In this document: positions 41,477 through 50,803 of the stretch, piece by piece
Numbering within the stretch: the first letter of the stretch is position 1
Layout: every line of letters begins with the position of its first letter
Source of the DNA: Akkermansia sp.
Lineage (GTDB): Bacteria; Verrucomicrobiota; Verrucomicrobiia; Verrucomicrobiales; Akkermansiaceae
Direction: 5' to 3'
Assembly: GCA_017555025.1 (NCBI GenBank)
Contig: JAFZHC010000020.1
Coordinates: forward strand, 1 to 64,000
DNA: 64,000 nt
The notes under the pieces: model-generated
Seen by the model: only the letters and a program-made list of their open reading frames with translations
The model's database searches: none
Told to the model about the DNA's origin: nothing
Position numbers and translations under genes: made by a program

Positions 41477-43825
41477 ATGAGAACCCTGGCCTCCATCTAC
41501 ACGCGCCGTATAAGTGTCATCTGCGTCGGCACGGCGTTGTTGGCCGGGGTTGCTTATGTATGCTTTGAGCCCCCGCCTGCCGATAATAATATCGAGCAGA
41601 ACAAGAGCAAATCACAAACAGGCTTTACTTTTTCCTACGCCCGCCCGCAAGAAGAAGGCGAGGAACACCCCGACCCGGTAAAGGAAGCAACAACGGTGCA
41701 CAAGCTGCTGCAGGCGGCAGAGAACGGCGATACCGCCATTCTGCTGCAAGAGCTGGCGGCCGGTGCTGACATCAACCTCGAAAGCCGTACGCACGATACC
41801 CCCCTGCTGCTGGCAACTCGAAACAGCCATGTTGAGTGCCTGAAAATTCTGCTCGAGCGCGGGGCCGATACCGAAGCCCGCGACAACCGGGGTGAGACAG
41901 CCCTTCATCTGGCTGCCCGCGAGGGCAAAGCCGAGCTTCTGGAGCTCCTGCTGCAACACAAGGCCGACATTCAGGCTCGCGCAGACCACAAAACAGCCCT
42001 TCATCTGGCTGCGCAGGGTAACCACCTCGCATGTATCCGCAGCCTGCTCAAAGCAGGCTCGGCACACAATGCCACCACCCAACAGGGCGAAACTCCGCTT
42101 TTTATTACTGCCGATAAAGGCTATTCCGACTGCCTGCAAGAGTTGATAAAAGCCGGGGCTGACGTCAATCAGGCCAACGGAAAGGGAACAGCCCCGCTTA
42201 TCGCAGCGCTCAAGTCTGACCATCGCGACTGCGTGCAGAAACTCCTGACAGCAGGTGCCTCGCCCGACACGACTACCCCCGAGCAATGTCCGGCGCTGTT
42301 GTGGGCTGTCAATGCGAACCAGTCGTACTGTGCAGACCTGCTTCTGCAGGCAGGTGCAAGCCCCGATATTACCCGAGAAGATGGCAGCACGGCCCTCCAC
42401 ATTGCGGCGAAGCAAGAATATACGGAGTGCTTGCAGGTGCTACTGGCTCATGGCGCAGATTGCACGCTGAAAGACAAAAACGGCAACACACCCATTGACC
42501 TGCTGCCGCCCAACGGTGAGCAGACTAACCACCAACTGCTGGCAACTGCCGGCTTGAAGAAAATGGGGATTACCCCGGGAGATGATAAGCTCATGGCACA
42601 AGCCGCAGCAGAGGGCAACCGTTCCCTGCTTGCTCTCATGCTGGCCGCAAATGAATCTCCGACCTCGCGACAGGCAGCACTTGCACAGGCCGTCATCGCC
42701 GGCCAGACGGAATGTCTGGCACTCTTGCTGGCACACGGCACTAACCCGAATTTCCACCACAGCGACGGAGCCACCCCATTGCACTTGGCAGCCACCAACG
42801 GGCACATCGCCTGTGTGCAGGCGCTGTTGCATGCCAATGCGGCCATACTGGCAACAAATGCCGATAAAAAAACAGCCGGAGAAGTTGCCGCCGCCAACGG
42901 GCAAAAAGAATGTGCCGATGTGCTGACCGCAGCCGAAGATCTGGCCGTCAATAAAAAGATTCAACCCCACAACTATGGCAGCCAGCTTGTCAAAGCTGCA
43001 CGAGATAACAACATCTCTCTGCTCCGTCAACTGTTGAAAGTAGGTACCGATTTGAAGGATAACCCGGCTCTGGCTGAGGCAGCCCGCAAAAAACGCGAAG
43101 GTAGTGTGCACATGCTCCTGCTGGCCGGAGCCGACCCCAACACCTGCGGCGAAGACGGTAAGCCAGCTATTGAACTGGCAGCCATGGCCGGCTCCGCCCG
43201 TTGCCTTCGTTCACTCATCGAGGCCGGCGCTGAACTGCACAGCAAAAACAGCCCCACAAGCACCCTCTATACAGCTACGCTCCACGGGCATCTCGAATGC
43301 GTGCTTCTCTTGCTCGACAAGGGACTTTCCCCCAACGAGACTGACGAGCGAGGGCGCAGCCTCATGCAGGTCGCCATTGAAAAAAATCAGCCTAAAATCA
43401 TGATGGCACTCATTCAGAAGGGAGCCGATATTGAGCCATCGCTGCTCCACGCAGCAGCTCAGAGTGGCAACGCCTCCTGCCTGAAAATCATCATCGACTC
43501 CGGCGTGCGAGTCGATACCCTCAATGAGGAAAACGAAACGGCATTGGCCATCGCGGCAGAACATGGTCAGGCAGCCTGCATTACCATGCTGCTTAAATCG
43601 GGTGCTTTCGTCAACGCCAAAAACAAGTCCGGTCGCACCGCCCTGCACATTGCAGCCCGCCACGGACATACCGATGCCGTCAGCGCCCTTCTGAAAGGCT
43701 ATGCCAACATCAACGCCCGAGATGTTGCCAACAATACCCCCCTGAACTACGCACAGCAGCACGGCCACAAGGAGTGCGTTAAACTTCTGCTCAACGAAGA
43801 GAAATCCCGCAACACCGGTTATTAA
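41477..43825 (+). CDS. Large membrane-anchored ankyrin-repeat protein in the division cluster
   Basis: 782 residues. N-terminal membrane helix at about 10-30 (ISVICVGTALLAGVAYVCF), then about 20 ankyrin-type units, many close to consensus (GETALHLAAREGKAELLELL, GATPLHLAATNGHIACVQAL, GRTALHIAARHGHTDAVSAL), each with the TPLH / GH / LL-GA pattern. Two less regular stretches (about 355-385 and 480-520) split the array into blocks. Ankyrin arrays bind proteins; with this anchor the array is probably periplasmic. It lies 11 bases after murG and 15 before mnmG, where murC, murB or ftsQ are found in many bacteria. Partner unknown. Confidence 0.85.
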   Translation: MRTLASIYTRRISVICVGTALLAGVAYVCFEPPPADNNIEQNKSKSQTGFTFSYARPQEEGEEHPDPVKEATTVHKLLQAAENGDTAILLQELAAGADINLESRTHDTPLLLATRNSHVECLKILLERGADTEARDNRGETALHLAAREGKAELLELLLQHKADIQARADHKTALHLAAQGNHLACIRSLLKAGSAHNATTQQGETPLFITADKGYSDCLQELIKAGADVNQANGKGTAPLIAALKSDHRDCVQKLLTAGASPDTTTPEQCPALLWAVNANQSYCADLLLQAGASPDITREDGSTALHIAAKQEYTECLQVLLAHGADCTLKDKNGNTPIDLLPPNGEQTNHQLLATAGLKKMGITPGDDKLMAQAAAEGNRSLLALMLAANESPTSRQAALAQAVIAGQTECLALLLAHGTNPNFHHSDGATPLHLAATNGHIACVQALLHANAAILATNADKKTAGEVAAANGQKECADVLTAAEDLAVNKKIQPHNYGSQLVKAARDNNISLLRQLLKVGTDLKDNPALAEAARKKREGSVHMLLLAGADPNTCGEDGKPAIELAAMAGSARCLRSLIEAGAELHSKNSPTSTLYTATLHGHLECVLLLLDKGLSPNETDERGRSLMQVAIEKNQPKIMMALIQKGADIEPSLLHAAAQSGNASCLKIIIDSGVRVDTLNEENETALAIAAEHGQAACITMLLKSGAFVNAKNKSGRTALHIAARHGHTDAVSALLKGYANINARDVANNTPLNYAQQHGHKECVKLLLNEEKSRNTGY

Positions 43826-43840
43826 CAGCACCCCCTCACC

Positions 43841-45688
43841 ATGCCCCAACAGTTTGATATAGCAGTCATCGGCGGCGGTCACGCAGGCATCGAAGCAGCT
43901 CTCGCAGCCGCTCGACTCGGCGGTAGCGTAGCCTTCATCACGCACGACCTCGATAGCATCGGCCAAATGAGCTGCAACCCTGCTATCGGCGGTCTGGCCA
44001 AAGGGCATATCGTGCGCGAAATCGATGCTCTGGGCGGTGCCATGGGGCTCAATACCGATGCCACGGCCATTCAGTTCCGCATGCTCAACGCCAGTAAAGG
44101 CCCCAGCGTGCGAGCACCGCGTGCACAATGCGATAAGTTAGCCTACCGTGCCCGCATGAAGTGGGTCATGGAAACCGCTCCCGGTGTACAATTGGTGCAG
44201 GGAGATGTTGATGAGATTGTCACAGAAGGTGGCCGGGTAACCGGCGTAACGACAACTTGGGGACAAAAGATTGCAGCTCGCGCAGTTGTGCTGTGCAGCG
44301 GCACATTTATGCGTGGTCTGTTGCATGTGGGTATGGACCACTTACCGGGCGGGCGCCTGGGTGCTGCCCCTACCGGCATTTCCGCATGTCTGGCACGTCT
44401 GGGCTTTCCTCTGGCACGGTTCAAAACCGGTACATCCCCGCGCATTAAAGGCAGCACGATTGACTTCTCGGCTCTGGAAATGCAACCGGGTGACGAGCCG
44501 CCGCCTCTCTTCAGTAACATCTCCCGAGAAGTTCTGCACCGGGCAACGGAGCCGCATTGCACTCTCAATTATCTGGCTGACGAGGACTTCACCTTGCAGC
44601 AACTCTCCTGCGGTGCCACCTACACCAACGAGCGCACGCACGACATCATCCGCGCCAACCTGCAGTACAGCCCGCTCTTCGGCGGTGTCATCGAGGGTAC
44701 CGGGCCACGTTATTGCCCCAGCATCGAAGATAAAGTTGTTCGTTTTGCCGAGAAGGAACGTCACCAGATTTTCATCGAACCGGAAGGCCGGAGCACCGAT
44801 GAGTATTACCTCAACGGCCTCTCCTCCAGCCTGCCTTTCTTCGTACAACAAGATATCGTGCACAGTATTCCCGGGCTGGAAAAGGCTGAACTCATACGCC
44901 CAGGCTACGCCGTGGAGTATGACTACGTTCCCCCGACCGAACTACAGCCCACGCTGGAAACCAAGCGTGTGCGCGGGCTCTACTTTGCCGGGCAGATTAA
45001 CGGCACCAGCGGTTATGAAGAAGCCGCCGGTCAGGGGCTTTTGGCCGGGGCCAATGCCATGCTTGCCTTACAAGGGCGCCAGGCACTCATCCTGCGCCGC
45101 GATCAGGCATACTTGGGCGTCATGATTGATGACCTCGTCACCCGTGGCACAGACGAGCCCTACCGCATGTTCACCAGCCGCGCAGAAATGCGCCTGCTGC
45201 TGCGCCAGGACAATGCCGACCTGCGCCTCTCCCCCTTGGCAAGCGAGCTGGGGCTGCTCTCTGCCGAGCGAGGCAAAGCAGCGGCTGACCGACTGCGAGC
45301 AATTGAGGAAGGCGTAGCTCTCACCTCACGCGTTAAGGTCGAGCCCGGCGTCAACCTTAACCTCTGGTTGCGCCGCCCTGAAAATGACTGGCACAAACTG
45401 CCCGCAGAACTGCGCAGCGTGCTCCCCGATGAGCTGTGGGAGCCCGTAGCTATCGAAGTTGTCTACGCCGGTCACATCGACCGCATGCGCGTAACGGCAG
45501 AGCGCATTCAGCGCCAGGAGGACAAGCGCATACCGGCCGACATCGACTACGATGCCATTCCCGCCATGAAGACAGAGGCACGCCAGCGCCTCAGCCGCAT
45601 ACGCCCCACCACCATCGGGCAGGCCTCGCGCATACCCGGTATCACCCCGGCCGATATTGCCCTTCTGCTCGTCTGGCTCAAGAAATAA
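43841..45688 (+). CDS. mnmG: tRNA uridine-5-carboxymethylaminomethyl synthesis enzyme MnmG
   Basis: 615 residues. FAD-binding start [21 protein letters not shown], then [23 protein letters not shown], the long-conserved [14 protein letters not shown], and [18 protein letters not shown]. The central [48 protein letters not shown]-like stretch and the C-terminal [17 protein letters not shown] complete the family. With MnmE it makes (c)mnm5U34 in tRNA. It ends the rightward cluster that began at mraZ; no murein role is expected. Confidence 0.97.
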   Translation: MPQQFDIAVIGGGHAGIEAALAAARLGGSVAFITHDLDSIGQMSCNPAIGGLAKGHIVREIDALGGAMGLNTDATAIQFRMLNASKGPSVRAPRAQCDKLAYRARMKWVMETAPGVQLVQGDVDEIVTEGGRVTGVTTTWGQKIAARAVVLCSGTFMRGLLHVGMDHLPGGRLGAAPTGISACLARLGFPLARFKTGTSPRIKGSTIDFSALEMQPGDEPPPLFSNISREVLHRATEPHCTLNYLADEDFTLQQLSCGATYTNERTHDIIRANLQYSPLFGGVIEGTGPRYCPSIEDKVVRFAEKERHQIFIEPEGRSTDEYYLNGLSSSLPFFVQQDIVHSIPGLEKAELIRPGYAVEYDYVPPTELQPTLETKRVRGLYFAGQINGTSGYEEAAGQGLLAGANAMLALQGRQALILRRDQAYLGVMIDDLVTRGTDEPYRMFTSRAEMRLLLRQDNADLRLSPLASELGLLSAERGKAAADRLRAIEEGVALTSRVKVEPGVNLNLWLRRPENDWHKLPAELRSVLPDELWEPVAIEVVYAGHIDRMRVTAERIQRQEDKRIPADIDYDAIPAMKTEARQRLSRIRPTTIGQASRIPGITPADIALLLVWLKK

Positions 45689-45703
45689 AGCCAGTACGTC
45701 GTC

Positions 45704-46180
45704 TCAGCTTAATTTATTATCCAGCGCCTGAAACAGCGCGGAAGGGCACACCGGAATCAGGCTCAACAACAGCGCCAGAACAAACAGCAACCCCTGCCCC
45801 AGCAGAGAGGCCAGCAACAAGGCCCCACAAAGGGGCACGCCCACCTCTGCCTGCACCCACTCGCCAATCCATGGGCTCAGCATGTAGAGTACGGCATAAA
45901 GTAAAGCAGGTACCAGCACCAGAACAGGAGATATCATCTTCATGGCACGCAGAGCCGAGCGTTCCTGCGTTGTCTCTTTCCGGTGAAGAAATGTAACTAT
46001 CAAAACCGGCACAGTTGAGCTGTACAACCACAGTTCATTCATCAGCATCTGTACCACAAGCTGAAACCAGAACACAGCCATCTGTTCTTCCGCCGGCACG
46101 CCCAACACACGGCTCCCACCCACCACAGCACTCAGCACAATGGCATTTACCACCAAAGATCGTTTAACCGCATTCTTCAT
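45704..46180 (-). CDS. Small polytopic membrane protein, unknown
   Basis: 158 residues. A basic start (KNAVKRS) leads into four hydrophobic helices (about 8-24, 36-64, 84-106 and 114-142), with a polar loop HRKETTQERSALRAM. No conserved catalytic or binding residues are seen and I recognise no family. It faces mnmG tail to tail with only 15 bases between the stops. Its promoter is at 46193-46220, and AGGGGCAGGAT directly upstream gives a ribosome site. Confidence 0.65.
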   Translation of the reverse strand: MKNAVKRSLVVNAIVLSAVVGGSRVLGVPAEEQMAVFWFQLVVQMLMNELWLYSSTVPVLIVTFLHRKETTQERSALRAMKMISPVLVLVPALLYAVLYMLSPWIGEWVQAEVGVPLCGALLLASLLGQGLLFVLALLLSLIPVCPSALFQALDNKLS

Positions 46181-46192
46181 ATCCTGCCCCTC

Positions 46193-46220
46193 GTTATAAC
46201 GCCCTATCCTGATAAAACAA
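46193..46220 (-). promoter_or_regulatory. Promoter of the small membrane protein gene
   Basis: On the minus strand: TTGTTT, 16 bases, TATAAC, ending 12 bases before ATG 46180. Confidence 0.5.
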
Positions 46221-46281
46221 GTATTTTATCCACGCTTCGCGAGTGCTTTTTCCTTTTTTAAAAACTCATACAACTTCGGGC

Positions 46282-46310
46282 TTGCCATGCGAGGGTAATT
46301 GTGCTACCTT
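46282..46310 (+). promoter_or_regulatory. Promoter of the cytoplasmic ankyrin gene
   Basis: TTGCCA at 46282-46287, 17 bases, TACCTT at 46305-46310, 8 bases before ATG 46319. Confidence 0.6.
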
Positions 46311-46318
46311 GAAGGGTT

Positions 46319-47221
46319 ATGAATGAAGCAACGATTCAAGATGAATTCTTCGCCGCCATCTGTCACAATGAGGCCGAGGTTGTGAAAAAACTGCTGGTTG
46401 CAGGGGAGGATGTGGATAAAAGATTCCGAAATCGTCTCACGCCGCTCATGGTGGCAGCGAGAGCGGGGGCACACGCCGTCATTCCCGTGCTGTTGACTCA
46501 CGGAGCCCATGTGAATAAAAAGGATGGAGTATGGGGGCGTAGTGCCTTCCACTGGCTCTGTTGCCAGGGCTTAACCAGCCATTACCATGTAGAGTCACAG
46601 ACAGAGAGTGCCCGAGCCCTGCTGGCAGCCGGAGCAAATGCCTACCTGGACGACGATTCAGGCGATACACCGTTGATACTGGCTCTGCGCCACAGGCTCG
46701 CAAACGTCATTAAACTCATCCATGCCTATAGTCCCATACCTAATGGCTCAGGGGATAAGCTCATTATCCCCTGGCTCGATGTAGCACACCTACGAGTGAC
46801 CCACCCGTACCTGAGCCGATACACGGATGAAGAAATACATGCTCACTACATCGCCCCGCCGGAACCACCACGCCCCGGCACAACCCTTCGTAACCCTAAT
46901 CCGCCGCTCTATGATGCAGAATGGGCCATTCATGCAGACCTGCATCTTAAAGATAAACGAGGGTTTACAGCCCTTCACCATGCAGCAGCCCTCGGGTTAT
47001 ATGAAGTAGCCGCCATTCTCATTGACCGCGGAGCAGTTGTAGACGCCCCTGCACGCTCGGGAGCCACGCCACTCATGATTGCCGCTCGCAGCGGAAGATG
47101 GAAAGTAGGCCACCTGCTACTGGCTCACGGTGCCGACCCGCTGAAGCAGGACTGCAATAAGCGCAACGCTTTTGACTTTGCCCGAAGAGCCAATAATTAT
47201 CGCCTTTTCGGGATGCTATAA
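46319..47221 (+). CDS. Ankyrin-repeat protein, probably cytoplasmic
   Basis: 300 residues, no signal peptide or membrane helix. Ankyrin units occur in two blocks: residues 1-135 (LTPLMVAARAGAHAVIPVLLTHGAHVN, then ARALLAAGANAYLDDDSGDTPLILALRHRLANVI) and 215-300 (GFTALHHAAALGLYEVAAILIDRGAVVDAPARSG onward). A non-repeat linker of about 70 residues, rich in Pro, His and aromatic residues, separates them. Function unknown; a protein-binding role is expected from the fold. It is transcribed alone from a promoter whose -10 lies 8 bases before the start codon. It converges on the outer-membrane factor gene. Confidence 0.8.
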   Translation: MNEATIQDEFFAAICHNEAEVVKKLLVAGEDVDKRFRNRLTPLMVAARAGAHAVIPVLLTHGAHVNKKDGVWGRSAFHWLCCQGLTSHYHVESQTESARALLAAGANAYLDDDSGDTPLILALRHRLANVIKLIHAYSPIPNGSGDKLIIPWLDVAHLRVTHPYLSRYTDEEIHAHYIAPPEPPRPGTTLRNPNPPLYDAEWAIHADLHLKDKRGFTALHHAAALGLYEVAAILIDRGAVVDAPARSGATPLMIAARSGRWKVGHLLLAHGADPLKQDCNKRNAFDFARRANNYRLFGML

Positions 47222-47248
47222 AAAAATCAAAACTCCCCCAAAAACTTC

Positions 47249-47280
47249 ACCCCCGGGCTACCAAGCGGCAGCCCGGGGGT
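47249..47280. terminator. GC-rich hairpin between convergent genes
   Basis: A perfect 11-base stem, ACCCCCGGGCT / AGCCCGGGGGT, with a ten-base loop. No clear T-run is present on either side, so efficiency is uncertain. Confidence 0.55.
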
Positions 47281-47309
47281 GTGGTATAAAAGCGATAGCA
47301 ACACAAGCT

Positions 47310-48677
47310 TTACCAGCCGCCGCCGAGAGCGGTGCAAAGGCGGGCAAGAGCCATGCGAATCTGCTGACGAGTGGAGATGAGATTGAGCTCAGCAGACAAC
47401 CAGGCACGCTCAGAGGCGGCTACGTTCAGGAAATCACTCTCACCGGAATTGAAACGGCGCAGCGAAATCTCAGCGGCCTCCTTATTGGCAGCTGCAGCAG
47501 CCTGGAACTGCGGCATCTGGTTGGTCAGGCGAGCGTAGGCAATCAGGCAATCCTCAACTTCAGCAAAGGCTGCCAGCACCGTCTTGCGATAGGCCTGAGC
47601 CGAGGAATCGCGCTCGAGCTCGGCGATGTTCACGTTTTCCTTAAGAGCGGTGCGGTTGAATATCGTCTGACTGGCGCTGGCACCCAAGCTCCAGGTGGAG
47701 GTGCGGAAGAAATCCTCAAAATTACTGCCGGAAGATGCGCTGGCGCGACCGGTCAGGCTGATGCTCGGGAAGAGGTCTGCCACGCGAGCACCGATGTTGG
47801 CGGTGGCGCGGTGCAGGTTTTTCTCTGCCTGAATCACATCAGGGCGGCGGCGCAGCAGCTCAGAAGGCAGGCCTGTGGGCACGCGCGGTATCTTGTTATA
47901 CGTAGCGGCCGTGGGCATGCTCAGCGAGATTTTGTCAACCGTTGTCCCCAGAAGCGTGGCGAGGGAGTTCTCACAGCTGCGGATGTTAGCCTCGTAGGTG
48001 GGAATCTGAGCGCGGGTGGAAGCGATGGTGGCGCGAGCCTCTGCCAGTTCGAGATTGGCAACCATACCCACAGCCTCCTTCTTCTTCACCACGTTGTAGG
48101 TACGCTCCTGGTACTCCAGCTGCTCGCGGGCAATGCGCAGACTCTCCTTAGCGGAAATCCACTCAAAGTACGTGGCAGCAATGCTGGCTGCTAAGGCCGT
48201 ACGGGTAGCATTGGCTGCAGCCTGAGTTGAGCCCAGAGAGGCGTAGGCGGCCTCCACCTCACGACGGGTACCGCCCCAGATATCGGGCGTCCAGGAGGCG
48301 GAAAGAGCACCGCTCCAGCTGCCGTGGGAATTAGTGTCGAGGAAATCACCGCCGTTGTTACCACCGAAAGAGGCCGACCCCGTGGGGAACAGGCCGGAAC
48401 GTGTGGAGCGCAGGGAGGCCTCGGACTTGGCAATAGCCAAAGCAGCGCTCACCATATCAGGGCTGCTCTGAAAGCCGCGGTTAATGAGGTCGGTGAGCTG
48501 AGCATCGCCGAAGCTCTGCCACCAAGCGGCAAGAGATTCCTCACCGCTGGAGGGCGGCAGGGCATTCACCCAAGTGGAGGGCAACTCCTGGTCGGGAGCA
48601 CCGGTGAAATCAGGCCCCAGCTGGCATGAGCTCAGCAGAAGCGCTGTTGCAAGTACGGAAGTGTAACGAATCTTCAT
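47310..48677 (-). CDS. Outer-membrane efflux lipoprotein (TolC/NodT type)
   Basis: 455 residues. Signal peptide with lipobox (LLSSCQLGPDF), then the NodT/OprM-type start with FTGAPDQELPSTW. Two OEP repeats follow: one around SPDMVSAALAIAKSEASLRSTRSGLFPTGSASFG, and the second around RPDVIQAEKNLHRATANIGARVADLFPSISLTG. Between and after them are long helices forming the periplasmic tunnel. As a trimer it makes the outer-membrane exit duct. It is the last gene of the leftward operon with the adaptor, ATPase and permease at 48702-52228, so it should serve that ABC exporter. The gap to the permease stop is 24 bases. Confidence 0.92.
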   Translation of the reverse strand: MKIRYTSVLATALLLSSCQLGPDFTGAPDQELPSTWVNALPPSSGEESLAAWWQSFGDAQLTDLINRGFQSSPDMVSAALAIAKSEASLRSTRSGLFPTGSASFGGNNGGDFLDTNSHGSWSGALSASWTPDIWGGTRREVEAAYASLGSTQAAANATRTALAASIAATYFEWISAKESLRIAREQLEYQERTYNVVKKKEAVGMVANLELAEARATIASTRAQIPTYEANIRSCENSLATLLGTTVDKISLSMPTAATYNKIPRVPTGLPSELLRRRPDVIQAEKNLHRATANIGARVADLFPSISLTGRASASSGSNFEDFFRTSTWSLGASASQTIFNRTALKENVNIAELERDSSAQAYRKTVLAAFAEVEDCLIAYARLTNQMPQFQAAAAANKEAAEISLRRFNSGESDFLNVAASERAWLSAELNLISTRQQIRMALARLCTALGGGW

Positions 48678-48701
48678 GATATAGTGAAAAAATAGTCTGT
48701 A

Positions 48702-50069
48702 TTATTCATGACGCAAGGCGTCGATGGGGTCGAGCTTAGAGCCCTTCCAGGCGGGGTACCAGCCGAACACGATACCGATAATCGCGGCAACCGATACGGA
48801 AAGTGCCATGGCCGACATTGAGGGCGAGACGGGCCACCCCATCTTGCTGCTCACAATGTAAGAAGCCACGCGCCCCACGGCAATGCCGATGATACCGCCG
48901 ATGGTGCACAGCAGCACAGCCTCCAGCAGGAACTGCCACATGATGTCGCGCGGGCGGGCACCTACAGCCATGCGCAGACCGATTTCGCGCGTACGCTCGG
49001 TGACGGACACCATCATGATGTTCATAATGCCCACACCACCCACAACGAGGGAAATCATGGCCACAGAAATCAGCAGGCTGCTGATTGTGGAGGTGGTATC
49101 AGTCATCATCTTAACGAACTGAGAGCGATCGCGCAGGGTGAAGTCATCCAGCACGCCGGGCTCCAGCTCATGCTGGCGGCGCAGCACGGGCGTCATGGCG
49201 TCCATAGCGGCATCCGGAGCTTTGCCATCGTGCACCTGCACGGCAATACTGTCCACCGTACGGGTACGCAGCGGGTGGGGGGCATTGGTGTAGGGCTGCA
49301 AGTCGCAACCGGGGTAGAAATTCACAGTTGTGGTCGAGAAGGTATCGGTGGACGAAACCTTAGCACTGTTGGCGGCACCGCCCTTGGAGATAGCAGCCGA
49401 GCCGCTGGCACCCATGAGTCGGGTACGAATGCTCGTCCACGGCAGCATGATGCAGTCGTCCTGGTCATTACCCATACCATCAGCGCCCTTAGCCTCGAGC
49501 ACACCGATAACGGTGAATACCACATCTTTAATGCGGATATCCTGACCAATGGGCTCAGAATCCGCGTAGAGCTCCTTGGCAATCGTCTGACCAATCAGGC
49601 AAACGCGCTGAGCCTCATCCACCTGCTGACGGGTAAAGGCACGCCCACGAGCCACCTTCCAACCTTCAATAGAGAGGTAATGCTCATTGCCACCCATGAT
49701 GGAACGGGGGCTCCAGTTCTGATTGCCCACAATCACCTGACCGCTGGCACGAACCACCGGCGAGGCCGCCTTCACAAACTCAGGGCAATCCTTCATTAGC
49801 GCATCTGCATCGGCCGCGTACAGCGAAGCTCGGCCACCCATACCGGAGTTCACACCGGCGGTGCTCACAGAGGCACCGGAGACTGTGATTACGTTTGTAC
49901 CCATGGAGGAGAATTTGTCGGCCACCTGCTTTTTGGAGCCTTCACCAATCTCCATAATAGCCACCACAGCAGCAATACCGATAACAATACCCAGCACCGT
50001 GAGCGCTGCACGCATAGGATTGCGCACCAGAGCCTTAAGGCAGGTTATGAGAAGAGTTCCGAATTTCAT
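48702..50069 (-). CDS. MacB-type ABC exporter permease subunit
   Basis: 455 residues. One N-terminal helix (NPMRAALTVLGIVIGIAAVVAIMEIGEG, the MacB-PCD start), a large periplasmic domain of about 240 residues, then three helices typical of FtsX-like permeases (SLLISVAMISLVVGGVGIMNIMMVSVTERTREIGLRMAVGA, where ERTREIGLRMAVGA is the coupling segment). MacB normally fuses ATPase and permease; here the ATPase is a separate gene. It transports drugs, peptides or lipoproteins mechanically through TolC-type ducts. Start and ATPase stop overlap by four bases. Confidence 0.92.
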   Translation of the reverse strand: MKFGTLLITCLKALVRNPMRAALTVLGIVIGIAAVVAIMEIGEGSKKQVADKFSSMGTNVITVSGASVSTAGVNSGMGGRASLYAADADALMKDCPEFVKAASPVVRASGQVIVGNQNWSPRSIMGGNEHYLSIEGWKVARGRAFTRQQVDEAQRVCLIGQTIAKELYADSEPIGQDIRIKDVVFTVIGVLEAKGADGMGNDQDDCIMLPWTSIRTRLMGASGSAAISKGGAANSAKVSSTDTFSTTTVNFYPGCDLQPYTNAPHPLRTRTVDSIAVQVHDGKAPDAAMDAMTPVLRRQHELEPGVLDDFTLRDRSQFVKMMTDTTSTISSLLISVAMISLVVGGVGIMNIMMVSVTERTREIGLRMAVGARPRDIMWQFLLEAVLLCTIGGIIGIAVGRVASYIVSSKMGWPVSPSMSAMALSVSVAAIIGIVFGWYPAWKGSKLDPIDALRHE

Positions 50070-50773
50070 TTCTGCAATGTGGCTGAGAGTTCGTCAGATA
50101 CGCCTTCGAGGATAAGACCATCGCTCATATTGATAGCGCGGTCGGTAAAGGCAGCGGTCTTGGGATCGTGCGTTACGATGATAACGGTGATACCCTGCTT
50201 GCGGTTGAGCTCGCGGAACATGTTCATCACTTCCACGGAGGTGGTGGAGTCCAGGTTACCGGTAGGCTCGTCTGCCAGCAGAATGCCGGGGTTATTGATG
50301 AGTGAACGGGCAATAGCCACGCGCTGCTGCTGACCACCGGAAAGCTGCGCCGGCGTGTGGTGCATGCGATCCGTCAACCCCACCAAATCAATGAGCTCCA
50401 AGGCACGAGCACGAATCTCAGCCGTACTCTTGGCCGGGTGGTAGTAGTAGGCAGGCATCATCACATTCTCAAGCGCTGAGGTACGAGCCAGAAGGTTGAA
50501 GTTCTGGAACACGAAACCAATGCGCTTGTTGCGCAGACGGGCTCGCTCGTTGGCATTGAGACCGGCCACATTGTGACCATCAATCCAGAACTCGCCACCC
50601 GAGGGGCGATCCAGACAGCCCAATATATTCATGAGCGTAGACTTACCCGAGCCCGAAGCACCTGTAAGCGACACAAATTCGCCGTCGTCAATGCGCAGGG
50701 AAATTCCCTTCAGCACCGGCAAATCAATTTCGCCCAGGTGGTAAACCTTCGTTATGTTTTTCAGCTCAATCAT
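50066..50773 (-). CDS. MacB/LolD-type ABC ATPase
   Basis: 235 residues. Walker A GASGSGKS, Q-loop in VFQNFNLLAR, signature LSGGQQQR, Walker B with D-loop ILLADEPTGNLDS and the switch histidine in VIIVTHDP. The ADEPTGNLD form marks the MacB/LolD/FtsE group. It drives the permease encoded next. It starts 30 bases after the adaptor gene and overlaps the permease by four bases. Confidence 0.94.
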   Translation of the reverse strand: MIELKNITKVYHLGEIDLPVLKGISLRIDDGEFVSLTGASGSGKSTLMNILGCLDRPSGGEFWIDGHNVAGLNANERARLRNKRIGFVFQNFNLLARTSALENVMMPAYYYHPAKSTAEIRARALELIDLVGLTDRMHHTPAQLSGGQQQRVAIARSLINNPGILLADEPTGNLDSTTSVEVMNMFRELNRKQGITVIIVTHDPKTAAFTDRAINMSDGLILEGVSDELSATLQK

Positions 50774-50803
50774 GGCCTGAAAACAGTTAAAACATGCGCA
50801 GAC

